Assembly: GCA_002811645.1 (NCBI GenBank)
Contig: PDIP01000008.1
Span: 85,403 to 149,402 of the forward strand
Direction: 5' to 3'
DNA from: Corallochytrium limacisporum
Lineage: Eukaryota > Opisthokonta
Length of the DNA stretch: 64,000 nt
The stretch's first letter is position 1; every line of letters starts with the position of its first letter. This document shows positions 47,761 to 57,738 of the stretch, piece after piece. The notes beneath the pieces were generated by a model. The model ran no database searches, had not been told where the DNA came from, and worked only from the letters and a program-made list of their open reading frames with translations. The position numbers and the translations under genes are program-made.

Positions 47761-48439
47761 TGTCCGAACCCGTTCGGGTTGCTTCGAAAACTTCAGTGTT
47801 TCAACGTGAGAACTGGGTTTAGGACGAAAGACCCTACGGCCGCCGTGTGAAGGGGGGGTGAAGCTGATGTCAACGAAGGGTGACGCTGCGACGCGGTCAC
47901 AGCCTCATAATTTCATACAGTTAGTACTGAAATTGATCAATCCTCCAACGACGGTTGGGGGGGGGTTGTTGTTGTTGGTGGGGGGCGGGAAAACAAGGAG
48001 GCGGGGAGGAGGAGAGTGTTGTCTTGGCTCCGATCCGTACGCGCATCGAATGCTGAAATGGCGTGGGGAGGGGAGTCCACTTTCGTGCTAACCGGGCCCC
48101 GGCCATTTGAATTCAATATACGGAAACACCGGGCGATTCGGGTCTGTGCAGGAGCGAAGGAGAAAAAGCCGGCGGACGGGTGGCGCGCGCCCGGGTTTGA
48201 TCGTGAAAGTGTCGGCGGGCCACCAGAGTTTGCGAGCTTGAAGGTTCGCCTCGCCACACACAGGAGACACAAGCTATCTGACATTTCTATGTCCGGAAGT
48301 GAAAGACGTCGTGGAGTCTAGACAACCATGAGGGCACCATTATGGTGTTAACTGTATGGTGGTCAAGTTGTGATCTAATTTTGCAACTGGGAAATCATGA
48401 CATAGAACGAGTTAGTTAGTCCTTTGACCCTCAGCTAAG

Positions 48440-50896
48440 ATGGAGAGTGCTGCGCACCCCTTCATGTCTATGGAGACAGCTCTGTTGTATCCAGAGGAGC
48501 CAAATTTTGTCTGGGATGATTGCAGCGTTTTCATCAACGAAGCCAAACCTGAGTGTTTGATTGAAGTACAGACGGGGAGGCTGCGGACATGTAATTTAGA
48601 AGTCGATGTGGTGCAGAACGCATCCACAAGAGCAAGCAGAAAATTCGACAAGGCACCAGTGAGAGTCACTGGTGATTCCGATACCACAGTCACCCCACAT
48701 GAGGACAATCTTCGAGGGCGAAGTCGAACCATCTCACTCCCGATGGAGAAACCACTTATCAATGCAGCACTGTCACCGGATTGGATGCTTCTTGCTTTGC
48801 AATTTACGCCAAACGAGGTCTGGGTTGCAGGATTTGATGGGGGCCATGTCCAAGGTGCTGACGATTCCGCGGATCTGACGGTCGGGACCAAGGGTGTCAA
48901 GTTGCGCACAAACGTGCAAGGGGGCCACAACGCACGTATCCTTGGCTTCTTGTGGACGTTTGTGAACGAGCTAGTCATAATCACAGACAGGTCCGTGGAA
49001 TTGTTTCAGATTATTGTGCAAGGTGATGGGAGGAAGAAAGCCTTGCCCACGAAATCGTACTCCCTGTCGGTGTCATGGTACCGCTACAGTGCAGAGAGAC
49101 ATGTACTAATGATTTGCGGTAACCCAGATGGCAGCCTCTTTGTGCCGATTCAGTTCAACTGTGGAACTTGCCACAGACTTATGAAATTTAATGTGAAACC
49201 AACAGTGAATCGATTCGGCACGGCTAAGCCGCGCGCACCGATGATGTTCTCAGCTGGTCTGAGTTCAGTGTGCAACATTTACGGCCAACTTTTGGGCGTC
49301 TTTGTTGTACCCATCGGTAGAGAGGAGCAAACAGCTGAGATGAAGAGCAGCAGAATGAGTCCAAATGCTGATGAGTGGCCAGTAAACCTCATGGTTTATA
49401 AGATCACCCAGGTGCAATCACAACAGATCTTGAACTTCCCGTTGCCAATTACAAAGGTGCGCAGTTTGTGCATTATGGACAATCTGGTGATTGTCCACGG
49501 CCAGCATGCAAGCATGGCCATCGATCTTTTTGACGTTCTCTACTCAGGACAGCTCACGTCCGCTCTCAAGCTTTGCTCCGATGTGACTTCACTGCAGCAG
49601 AGTACAACACATGATGCTCAGTCTGGTATTGCCAAACCATTCATCAATGCGAACACTACAGTGGAGGCTATCCTGGACCACGCCCTGAACACCCCAGAGA
49701 ATGTGGTAGAACCATTGAAACACAACACTCCGATACTCATGGGTCCTGCACCGGTCTTCATGACACACGCGCGTGGAAGTCTTGCAGGACTGGTCACCCC
49801 ATTGAAACAGGGAGATATGGACGCCTCGTTCATGTCATCTCACATTCCGCACATCCAACACTATGCCTTCCTCGGCCATGCTGCGGCTCTTGCTGCCTCA
49901 GAGGGTCATTTTGCCTGGTTCGAGCTCGACTTGTGGGCGGCAGAGTTTTATGTCGTCGACCCCTTGCAGGTTGTGGCTTTCCACATGCGGCGACGAAAAG
50001 GTCGACCAATTCTGCGTGCATATCTTCTGCAGCAAATGAAGGATGTGGTGCATCTGAACAACCCGGACCATTTAGATGATTTGTCCGCGATCCTGCGCCT
50101 GGTTCTGGCTGCGCCTGCGGATAAGGCGTCATCACGGGAAAGCAGTGACCTGCGCTCCACGGATTCGGAAGTGACTCCCATGAGTCTAACCCGCGGTAGT
50201 TCCGCTGCACACTGGGAGCAAGGAACGACCAGCAGACTCGGGCTCCTTCGACGCCGAGCGACTCAGTACATGACGGCACGAGGTGTTAATCCAGGCTGGC
50301 AGTCAAGTCCTTTAGATCTAATTCTCGTGTACGTCCGTGGATTGGACCTAGACAGCATTATACTTGACGTTGTCTTGCCAGCATCACGTGTGATCAGCAA
50401 GGTTGAGGAGGACGAGTATGACTATGATGCTGTATGGCTCGTCCTCATGTGCTCGACAGTGATGGAAACTAGTCTCCTTGTCAATGACGGTGCGGGATGT
50501 CACGTGTCGCAGGAGACCATGGCAAAGGTGCGCAGGCTTCTTCACAAGGTAGACAAGGACGATATTGCATTGCAGCTGGCTGCCATGCTCCCGACTCAGA
50601 GTGATACCACTGAAATTAATCGATACCGCCGCGAAGCTCTGCAGTCCGTTTTCAACAAACTGAGCGTGGACACACTCATTTCCGGCGACGTTCCCTCAGA
50701 GCAGCTCCTGACGTGGACACAGGCGCAATTCCGGCAGGCCCAGGACGAGAACGATGAGAAACGCATGCGTGATATCATTGGCTTTGTGGAGAAAAGCGGA
50801 CTCACTGATCGTGCTAGAGAGATATACAACACCGAGGCACTCCAGTGCCTACGAGATATGCACCACGAACTCAAGGCGATGCAGATGCAGCATTAA
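48440..50896 (+). CDS. RMC1: RMC1/Mic1 family (regulator of Mon1-Ccz1)
   Basis: An 818-residue homologue of animal RMC1 (C18orf8, Bulli), the third subunit of the Mon1-Ccz1 exchange factor that activates Rab7 on late endosomes and autophagosomes. The N-terminal half is a beta-propeller-like region: LINAALSPDWMLLALQFTP near residue 108, then the well-conserved ARILGFLWTFVNELVIITDR near 165, YGQLLGVFVVPI near 285 and MDNLVIVHGQ near 347. The C-terminal Mic1-type helical region covers about 610-810 and contains DLILVYVRGLDLDSII and a long charged helix near the end. This third subunit is known from animals and some fungi but is absent from budding yeast. The start is the first ATG. It converges on the next gene with 88 bases between stop codons. 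Confidence 0.8.
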   Translation: MESAAHPFMSMETALLYPEEPNFVWDDCSVFINEAKPECLIEVQTGRLRTCNLEVDVVQNASTRASRKFDKAPVRVTGDSDTTVTPHEDNLRGRSRTISLPMEKPLINAALSPDWMLLALQFTPNEVWVAGFDGGHVQGADDSADLTVGTKGVKLRTNVQGGHNARILGFLWTFVNELVIITDRSVELFQIIVQGDGRKKALPTKSYSLSVSWYRYSAERHVLMICGNPDGSLFVPIQFNCGTCHRLMKFNVKPTVNRFGTAKPRAPMMFSAGLSSVCNIYGQLLGVFVVPIGREEQTAEMKSSRMSPNADEWPVNLMVYKITQVQSQQILNFPLPITKVRSLCIMDNLVIVHGQHASMAIDLFDVLYSGQLTSALKLCSDVTSLQQSTTHDAQSGIAKPFINANTTVEAILDHALNTPENVVEPLKHNTPILMGPAPVFMTHARGSLAGLVTPLKQGDMDASFMSSHIPHIQHYAFLGHAAALAASEGHFAWFELDLWAAEFYVVDPLQVVAFHMRRRKGRPILRAYLLQQMKDVVHLNNPDHLDDLSAILRLVLAAPADKASSRESSDLRSTDSEVTPMSLTRGSSAAHWEQGTTSRLGLLRRRATQYMTARGVNPGWQSSPLDLILVYVRGLDLDSIILDVVLPASRVISKVEEDEYDYDAVWLVLMCSTVMETSLLVNDGAGCHVSQETMAKVRRLLHKVDKDDIALQLAAMLPTQSDTTEINRYRREALQSVFNKLSVDTLISGDVPSEQLLTWTQAQFRQAQDENDEKRMRDIIGFVEKSGLTDRAREIYNTEALQCLRDMHHELKAMQMQH

Positions 50897-50984
50897 TTAT
50901 GGGCACTCTGAGTAAAGAATCGTATTTACAGTATCTATTTCAGTACGTTAGCAAACGGCATGTGACTGTGAACCGCAAGGTCCT

Positions 50985-52283
50985 TCACTCTTTCTTGTTC
51001 CCTTCGCCGTCTTCCGCATCTGGTGTCTCTGTGGCCTCTGGCTCCTCCATCGCAGGCAGCAAGTCTACCGCACTGCCTCCATCTACCAGGGCCGGAAACG
51101 AGGACAACGTCTTGCGCAAGGCCTCCATGTTAGTACTGGCAGCTGGAGAAGCTTCACTTTCTTCACTCTCTTCCGTATCAACGTTGAGGGCATCAACAAG
51201 GGTTTGCACGTAGGTGCCAGTTAAGGTGGCTCCGTTGTTGCGGCCGAGCATATGCAGGCCCTCCTCGACTTGGCCCTGAAGCAACAGAGCCGCGGCTTTG
51301 TACAGTTCGTTGGCTTCCTGATGCTGCTGTGTCTCTAACTGAACTCTGCTGAGCACATCAGTCACGGCTTTCAGATGGCTTCCGTCTCTCAGGCGCAGCT
51401 GGGCATCAGCAATGACAAGCAGACTGTCCTCGCTAAGGGCGTCCGCAGGCACCGCATATATTGCCTGCCCGACAATGCGATCAAGGGCGGTGGAATCTCC
51501 ACTCGTCTCTTTGGCCTCAGCTTCTTCCGAATTCTCACCTGCAGTTGGTTCATCGCCCTCCTCACTCTGAGCCTTTGGTGGACTAACGAGAGCACTCGCA
51601 AATACAGCCGCCTTGTCGCGGTTTCCGTGGATGACCCGCAAGAGTGCGTCGACCTCGGCAGCGTCACACGGACTGGCCTGGCGGGCTTCAGCGCGGTACT
51701 TCAGCATTTTCAAGCTTGCTCGGATAGCCTTGTCGCTGATATGAGCTCTGGATTCCAGAGCCTGCGCCAGAATGAGACCGTCTTCCTCACGCGGCAGGAA
51801 GTAGCCGAACTTCAGCGGTTCCGTTAAAATGTCGACTGCCTCCCATGACTTCTTTGCTCGCAGGTAGGCACCTAGCATGGCGGCTGCCGTCCTTTCATCG
51901 ACAAGATGGTACTTCAATCGCCAGCTGCGCGCAATTTTCTTCAGACTTGACAAAGCTTTGTTGCCTTTTGGTCCTTCCTCAACACTCTGCCACGCACGGA
52001 AAAGGATGTTATTTGGCACGCCCGTGTCAGCCAGGCCACGGCCCTTCTGTTTGCTTGGCTTTCCTTCGAGCTTCTTTTCCAAATATTCAATGTCTTCTTC
52101 TAATGTGGTGAGTTCATGATGTCTGGAAAAAGATGTGTAACGATCAGCTCCATTGAAATCAGCGGAGGTGGGCTCTGCAGTTAATTCCACGGGAACAGCC
52201 AGAGACATTGGGCGTACCCAAAGCGAGCTACTGATTCCTCGGGAAACCCGGAATCGGACTGCCGTTTGCGGCAGTCTAAGCAT
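50985..52283 (-). CDS. mitochondrial helical-repeat protein, unidentified
   Basis: A 432-residue protein. The N-terminus (MLRLPQTAVRFRVSRGISSS) is rich in Arg, Ser and hydrophobics and lacks acids, as in mitochondrial presequences. Residues about 115-190 form PPR/TPR-like helix pairs (RTAAAMLGAYLRAKKSWEAV, then DILTEPLKFGYFLPREEDG). A second helical part at about 285-355 contains LLVIADAQLRLRDGSHLKAV. Glu/Ala-rich acidic linkers at about 240-260 and 380-432 are probably disordered. A mitoribosomal or mitochondrial RNA-related role would suit this layout, but I cannot name the family. The ATG at 52283 opens the frame and gives the presequence. Confidence 0.65.
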   Translation of the reverse strand: MLRLPQTAVRFRVSRGISSSLWVRPMSLAVPVELTAEPTSADFNGADRYTSFSRHHELTTLEEDIEYLEKKLEGKPSKQKGRGLADTGVPNNILFRAWQSVEEGPKGNKALSSLKKIARSWRLKYHLVDERTAAAMLGAYLRAKKSWEAVDILTEPLKFGYFLPREEDGLILAQALESRAHISDKAIRASLKMLKYRAEARQASPCDAAEVDALLRVIHGNRDKAAVFASALVSPPKAQSEEGDEPTAGENSEEAEAKETSGDSTALDRIVGQAIYAVPADALSEDSLLVIADAQLRLRDGSHLKAVTDVLSRVQLETQQHQEANELYKAAALLLQGQVEEGLHMLGRNNGATLTGTYVQTLVDALNVDTEESEESEASPAASTNMEALRKTLSSFPALVDGGSAVDLLPAMEEPEATETPDAEDGEGNKKE

Positions 52284-53269
52284 AGCGTACTGTAGATGTG
52301 CTGAGTACTATTTAGACTGTACCCTAAACTACTTAGTATGTTCTCTTGAACTCAAGTGCTGCCGTTCTTCCACTTCTTTACTCTCGTTCCACCCATATCA
52401 TATAGATCTTCATATGAACGCTCAATCCGGCTAAAAATCATAAAATTTAAGATACCTGTCACCTCTATACCATTGAGATCCTATGCAACACACCATCACC
52501 TGCGATATGCGTCATGGCAGACACTCGTTCCAATCCCAGCACAGCGGCCCCTTCCCATGGGTGTGTGTGTGTGCAGAACTCCCCCTCCCCCCCCNNNNNN
52601 NNNNNNNNNNNNNNNNNNNNNNNNNNNNNNNNNNNNNNNNNNNNNNNNNNNNNNNNNNNNNNNNNNNNNNNNNNNNNNNNNNNNNNNNNNNNNNNNNNNN
52701 NNNNNNNNNNNNNNNNNNNNNNNNNNNNNNNNNNNNNNNNNNNNNNNNNNNNNNNNNNNNNNNNNNNNNNNNNNNNNNNNNNNNNNNNNNNNNNNNNNNN
52801 NNNNNNNNNNNNNNNNNNNNNNNNNNNNNNNNNNNNNNNNNNNNNNNNNNNNNNNNNNNNNNNNNNNNNNNNNNNNNNNNNNNNNNNNNNNNNNNNNNNN
52901 NNNNNNNNNNNNNNNNNNNNNNNCCTTCCGCTTGCTTCCCCCGCCCTGGCCGACTACCAAACTCCCTCCCATCCGTTGAGCGGGACCGTTGTACCGGACA
53001 ATTTCATTTTCGGTTCCCCGCGCGATGTGCCCCGGGAACAAAAACACTTCCGACAAGGGTGGCGTAGGAGACATTGTTGCCCCACTGCGCGCTATTGGAA
53101 ATGACGGGTACTTCAGTGCTATAGCGCGGTGAACATAAAATTTTGTAGTGCTGACATGGTTGTGACATGAAGGACACGCCCAGAAGTTGGATTCATCGAC
53201 GTAGAGTGCAGGCAACAAACATGTTTGCTGGGTACATCTCGAAAATAACATACGCAATATAACGCAGAT
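52284..53269. other. divergent intergenic region containing an assembly gap
   Basis: The shared upstream region of the mitochondrial-protein gene and ATP23. It contains a GT repeat at 52559-52572, a C-rich run just before the gap and pyrimidine-rich DNA. Any promoter element inside the gap cannot be read. Predicted frames across it consist mostly of unknown residues. Confidence 0.6.
52595..52923. other. assembly gap (329 N)
   Basis: A run of 329 N bases joins two contigs. The left flank ends in GT repeats and C-runs, which often stop short-read assembly. The real gap size may differ. Confidence 0.99.
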
Positions 53270-53983
53270 ATGAATATAGAGGTATTGCGCGCAGAGATGC
53301 GCAAGCGCACCATAAGCACCAATACACAGGAACGAAAGGCCACAGAATCACGTACAAGCACAACACAAACAAACACGCAGCAACCATTGTCATCCGCAAG
53401 GTCAAGAAGGGTCGTGGCTCATTCGTCAAGTACAGAGACTGGCGGTACGCGGGAGCATAAACAGTGTATCAAATGGCGAGATGAAGCAGTTAAGAGCAGT
53501 CCCATTGTACGCGGACTGATGTTTGCCATGAAGCGTCGCGGTTGTGGTGTTGGTGAGGCCAACCTGCTTTGTGAGCCGTGCTCAGAGTATGTTGGTGGTG
53601 GTTTTAGTCTTGACGATGGCATAATTTTGTGTGAGAACCGCCTAATCAGCCAAGGTCATGCCGCTGATACATTAGCTCACGAGCTGATTCATGCATTTGA
53701 CCATTGTCGAGCAAAGGTGAACTGGGATTCCTGTCTTCATCACGCTTGCAGCGAGATCCGTGCTGCAAATTTGAGCGGTGACTGCAATTTCTGGCGTGAG
53801 ATTTCCCGAGGCTATGTCGGTATTGGTGGACACCACAAGGAATGTGTCAAGCGGCGGGCATACCTATCCGTCAAGTTGAATCCGAGCTGCACAGAGCAAC
53901 AGGCAAAGATTGCAGTCGACAATGCGTTCGACACTTGCTTTAAGGATCTCGCTCCCTTCCTTGAGATCCCTCGTAAACATTGA
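53270..53983 (+). CDS. ATP23: mitochondrial inner membrane protease Atp23
   Basis: A 237-residue metalloprotease of the mitochondrial intermembrane space. Atp23 processes the Atp6 precursor, assists F0 assembly of ATP synthase and degrades some lipid-transfer proteins. The active site is AHELIHAFDHCR with the zinc ligands His137 and His141 and catalytic Glu138. The Cys-rich core typical of the family is complete: LLCEPCSEYVGGGFSLDDG, then WDSCLHHACSEIRAANLSGDC, and ECVKRRAYLSVKLNPSCTE. The N-terminal 70 residues are Thr/Arg-rich and variable. Since Atp23 enters through Mia40, no cleavable presequence is needed. Length fits the family. It converges on the AP-1 sigma gene with 173 bases between stop codons. 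Confidence 0.95.
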   Translation: MNIEVLRAEMRKRTISTNTQERKATESRTSTTQTNTQQPLSSARSRRVVAHSSSTETGGTREHKQCIKWRDEAVKSSPIVRGLMFAMKRRGCGVGEANLLCEPCSEYVGGGFSLDDGIILCENRLISQGHAADTLAHELIHAFDHCRAKVNWDSCLHHACSEIRAANLSGDCNFWREISRGYVGIGGHHKECVKRRAYLSVKLNPSCTEQQAKIAVDNAFDTCFKDLAPFLEIPRKH

Positions 53984-54156
53984 ACATCATCCCTATCATA
54001 TTACAATCATCGTGCTTCGCCGTCTTGACGATGGCATCAGTTTTTGAACATTCTTACATAGAACACCTATAAACATGGTCAGATTTTCAAACTAAGTCTT
54101 GGTTTATGTATATTGAATGGATGGTCTTTCGATGCTATAGTGACCGCATGTCATAT

Positions 54157-54663
54157 CTAGAAGCGCGGTGGCCGAGCACGACTGTTTTCTTTATAACTCT
54201 TATCCCTAGAGTCATCATTTGGCAAATCTGATTCCTCTTGCAGGCGGTCCATTGCAGTGATTGCCTTCAACACTGTACGCTTGTTTGTCTCTTGAATTTC
54301 CCCACCGAGCACCAGTTCGTCAAGCACGAAGTAAGCCTTTTCGAAGTTAAAGATAACATCGAGTTCACAGACGCTACCAAAATACTTATCCAGTGTTTCT
54401 ACAAACCGGTGCACAATCTCAAGAGTGATTAACTCGTTGTCGCCATCTTCTATTCCAACACAGAAATACAGGGACGCGTAACGCTTGTACACAATCTTGA
54501 ATTCCTTCCACTCTAGGAAATTACACATTTTTGGTTTCCGCGCCAGAATCGTAGTTGTCATCTCCCTCATAATTTTCTTCTTTTCCTTCTGTGTGTAGGC
54601 ATGGTACCACTTCTGCAATCGACACTTGCCTTGTCGGCTAAACAAGAGGATAAAATCGATCAT
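54157..54663 (-). CDS. APS1: AP-1 clathrin adaptor small subunit sigma
   Basis: A 168-residue sigma subunit of the AP-1 adaptor, which sorts cargo between the trans-Golgi network and endosomes. It has the longin-type fold: [20 protein letters not shown] at the start, the [23 protein letters not shown] segment, [23 protein letters not shown], and the closing [19 protein letters not shown]. The start motif and GGEIQET favour AP-1 sigma over AP-2 sigma. The last 20 residues are a polar extension beyond the usual 155-160. The gene has no intron, which is unusual since this family is heavily spliced in most fungi. Confidence 0.93.
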   Translation of the reverse strand: MIDFILLFSRQGKCRLQKWYHAYTQKEKKKIMREMTTTILARKPKMCNFLEWKEFKIVYKRYASLYFCVGIEDGDNELITLEIVHRFVETLDKYFGSVCELDVIFNFEKAYFVLDELVLGGEIQETNKRTVLKAITAMDRLQEESDLPNDDSRDKSYKENSRARPPRF

Positions 54664-56368
54664 ATTGGCTGTTGTCAGTCCCGACGACGACGATGCACAC
54701 TCGTCACACGCTGGATATCCTCAGGGCGTCACCGTGTGATGGTGATATGAGAGACATCACAGGTGACATTTACTGCGTCCTTTTTCTAGCTTCCAATATG
54801 AAATGAAATCTCTACTTTTTGGTGACACGCAATGTCCAAGTTCGATGTTCTGTTGAGATTGGGTGAGATGACCGCTAGCTGATGAGAACGGAAAAGCCAG
54901 CAGCGCAGTCCAGGGCCAGAGGCATAACAACGGAGATGCAACCCCCGGTCACCGGCCCTCGATACTTTCACTACCGCTCCCTACCCGACTCCTCGCTTTC
55001 AAGGCATTCTCAACCGGGCACAGCAACCTCCTGAAAGCTAAATATGAATCAAAACAATCAAATCAAGAAAATGTGTATAAATGTACTTAATATATCGCAT
55101 CACCCCTTGATTCATATATATTTGATTGGATTAAAATTATCATATAATGTTCGCAACATTTTGGGACATGATTATTCGGATTATAATGAGAGCCATTTCG
55201 TTAGTTGCCCTATTTTCCAACCGACCGATGGGCCAGCAGCAGCACCCTTGCCTTCCCCAAACTCCCCCTCTCCCCCAAGAAATTAGATGCCACAGCTCCG
55301 CACCTTCCTGAAGCCAAAATGGGAATAATCTATACTGAATATATGGGATATTGAGACCCCCGCGCACGGCAAAAGCAGACCCGGCCACACGTGATTTTCT
55401 GTCACCGTCGTCACCCATCCCAACGGTTTGATGGTAGTGTCCCGCCAATGGCGGGTTTCCTCAGGAGCAGGTACCACGCACTCAACTCCATACATTTACA
55501 TTAGAAATAGGCGATTGGGCCGAGAGAGAGACCAGGCGCACCTGTCACACACTTGGCCATCCCCTTTCCGCCGGATCTGTCGAGAAAAAAAAAAAGGTGA
55601 TGCAGAATGTGTAGTGGTACGAGAATTCAGGTAATATGTACGTGACCCTGTGGTACGATAAACTTTCCCAACATTGGCTATCCAACACCACAGCATAGGG
55701 CACACTCCGAAATTCTCCTTTTTCTTACCGGGCCGTAGGGGTGTGTGTGTGGATCCCCTTTCGAAACTGTTCAAATGCCCTGGATTCTGTTCCATATATT
55801 TGGTATGGGAATTTACATATTTCACGGCAACGTCAGATTGGTGGTCCCACTGCCTTGTGCCGACGCGGCAGTTGACTCGTTCTGGAAATGGGGGAGGGGT
55901 CGTGGGGCAAAAAAAAAAAATGGAGAAGAATGCAAGAGAGAAACTGCCTCCACTCTATCGCTTATTGGGAAGAAAAAGTGGGTTCCGATTAGTGAGAAAA
56001 TGGGAGTTTTTTCCTCGTTACCCCGTCTCCTTGCATTGTCGACCCACGAAATGCGTTGGTCCAAGTACTATGCCGTGACACATGAGTTGTGGTGACCACC
56101 TCCAATCACAGTTCCGAAATAGCAAAATTGCTCAAGAGAGTGCGCCTGTGATCGCTGGTGTCGCATACAGGTCAGTTGGAACTTTACGAGTGGAATTTTG
56201 CACGGGACTATCACAATATTGTGTTAGTAGAGGTGATATGGTTAATGTCTCTTCGCGCAACATTCCTTCAGGGCAAGGTTAACAAGGTACTAGAAGTGCA
56301 GAATTCGTAAGATCAGCACGCATTTTCCCCTTCAGTATTCACGGAATCATCATTTATACAGAATCACG
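54664..56368. other. 1.7-kb divergent intergenic region
   Basis: The shared upstream region of the AP-1 sigma and J-domain genes. Bases 55040-55200 are strongly AT-rich, with short complementary words (55043-55052 with 55107-55116, and 55055-55063 with 55120-55128). A-runs occur at 55586-55596 and 55910-55920, and GT repeats at 55739-55750. No protein, tRNA or other RNA gene was recognised. Confidence 0.45.
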
Positions 56369-57124
56369 ATGGCTGTCAGAGAGAACGCTGCCGAGGTCCA
56401 GCGCGTTCTGGATGCGAAAGACTACTATGCGGTATTAGGCATTGAAAAAGGAGAGACAAATGAGAGTCTGATTCGCCGAAAATACATTCAGATCAGCCGG
56501 GCAATCCATCCGGACAAGAACGGAAATGATCCCGAGACTACACAAGCTTTCCAGAAGCTCAGCAATGCCTACTGCACTCTAAAGGATCCTTCCTCTCGTC
56601 GCATATATGATTTGGGTGGCGCAGGCGCCAACGTCAATGCTGAAGAGGCTCTATCTGAACTCATGGAACAACTATACAAGGAATTTGTGGCGGGTCATTT
56701 TGAGGAAATCCTTCGGGTAATTGACCAGGTGAACGCACAGAGCCCTGAAACTCAACTTGACAGAGAAAGTGTACGGGAACTTCTTGAAAGGAGTCACGAG
56801 GTCTTCCATTCCGTTGACAGCGCATACAAGTTTGTGAAGCCGGATCTGCTCGAGTTTAGCGCTGCCTACCAACAGATGGGACAGTTGAGTTATCTGAACG
56901 TTTTGGGCCGGGCGGCTTTCATTTTTGAGCTGTGGATTATCATTCTGGGCGTACCCTTGAAGACTGAGAAATTGCACTGGATACTTGAGAACACTATCAA
57001 CCTCATTATCTTTCAACTGGAGCTTGCTCGCGATACCTGTCGAGGTGCCAACAACATGTTCTCCGCTGCTGCGTCTGGTCTCTTTGGATCATGGGAAAGC
57101 GAAGCCGAGGTCACCAACTACTAA
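56369..57124 (+). CDS. J-domain (DnaJ/Hsp40) protein, class C type
   Basis: A 251-residue co-chaperone. The J domain covers about residues 18-83: DYYAVLGIEKGETNESLIRR, the Hsp70-activating His47-Pro48-Asp49 in RAIHPDKNGND, and KLSNAYCTLKDPSSRRIYDL. It has no Gly/Phe-rich region and no zinc fingers, so it is a class C protein. The C-terminal part (about 95-240) is helical and unlike client-binding domains of classes A and B. It contains a hydrophobic stretch AAFIFELWIIILGVPL near 186, which could be a membrane-associated helix or a buried one. I do not recognise its exact orthologue. The start is the only ATG before the J domain. Confidence 0.85.
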   Translation: MAVRENAAEVQRVLDAKDYYAVLGIEKGETNESLIRRKYIQISRAIHPDKNGNDPETTQAFQKLSNAYCTLKDPSSRRIYDLGGAGANVNAEEALSELMEQLYKEFVAGHFEEILRVIDQVNAQSPETQLDRESVRELLERSHEVFHSVDSAYKFVKPDLLEFSAAYQQMGQLSYLNVLGRAAFIFELWIIILGVPLKTEKLHWILENTINLIIFQLELARDTCRGANNMFSAAASGLFGSWESEAEVTNY

Positions 57125-57738
57125 GAAAGCTTTCATGACATTGCTATCGTAGAATTAGCCACCATCAACTTGCACTACGGGACTCAACACTGATGGGTTA
57201 CCCCGACATAATGTACATCATGGCAATTGCCAACACATTCGTATGAATCCAACATATCGCATAATATCGGCTAGAAACAATGCATCCATTGTCGGTCAAT
57301 ATGAACATCACATCAATATACTAGCATCATACCCGTTACCATCATCGTGAGATTGCCTGAACTCTCCTTTCCATTGCCTCTAAATTTCACTCAACCTCTC
57401 TCTCCCGCTTCCTTAATTGAGCCACTTGGAAGGGCAGGTCTCAAGGCGTATGAAACAGCTGGCGCCAAAGATTCGGGCCCGTGCGGCGGTAGAGGCGCAT
57501 TTTTTGCGACGGTGCGCATGCGAGACGATGTGACTCACTTTCTTTCCGGTTTCTTCGCTTGATTTGACTACAAACAAGCTATTTGAATTGTTATGTTCTG
57601 TATTTAATTGAAAATGGGTCGTATAAGACCATTGTTTGGTACCACTTACGGAATAGCAACAGTTTGCAGGGGGCCAATCATGTATGTGTTTCGACAGACA
57701 ACAAGACAATTAGTACGAAGAAACGCAGACAACCAACC
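57125..57738. other. intergenic region upstream of the TMEM209-like gene
   Basis: About 610 bases between two genes on the plus strand. I found no known RNA or protein. The frame of the next gene is open to 57583 without an ATG, so part of this is probably its 5' leader. Confidence 0.5.

Larger units (their letters stand above)
45971..48439. other. 2.5-kb divergent intergenic region
   Basis: This is the shared upstream region of the LRR-GTPase and RMC1 genes. It has a CA/CACG microsatellite at about 46953-46982, a hairpin-rich GC island at 47640-47790, and G-runs at 47956-47992 that could form quadruplexes. Short frames on both strands are not recognisable. I see no tRNA, snRNA or transposon. 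Confidence 0.45.

Noticed and set aside
48016-48321. 101-codon plus-strand frame upstream of RMC1
   Set aside because: It does not begin with a supported ATG, lies in G-rich DNA and has no recognised domain.
52356-53257. Long frames on both strands spanning 52595-52923
   Set aside because: Most of their length is N translated as unknown residues, so they are artefacts of the gap.
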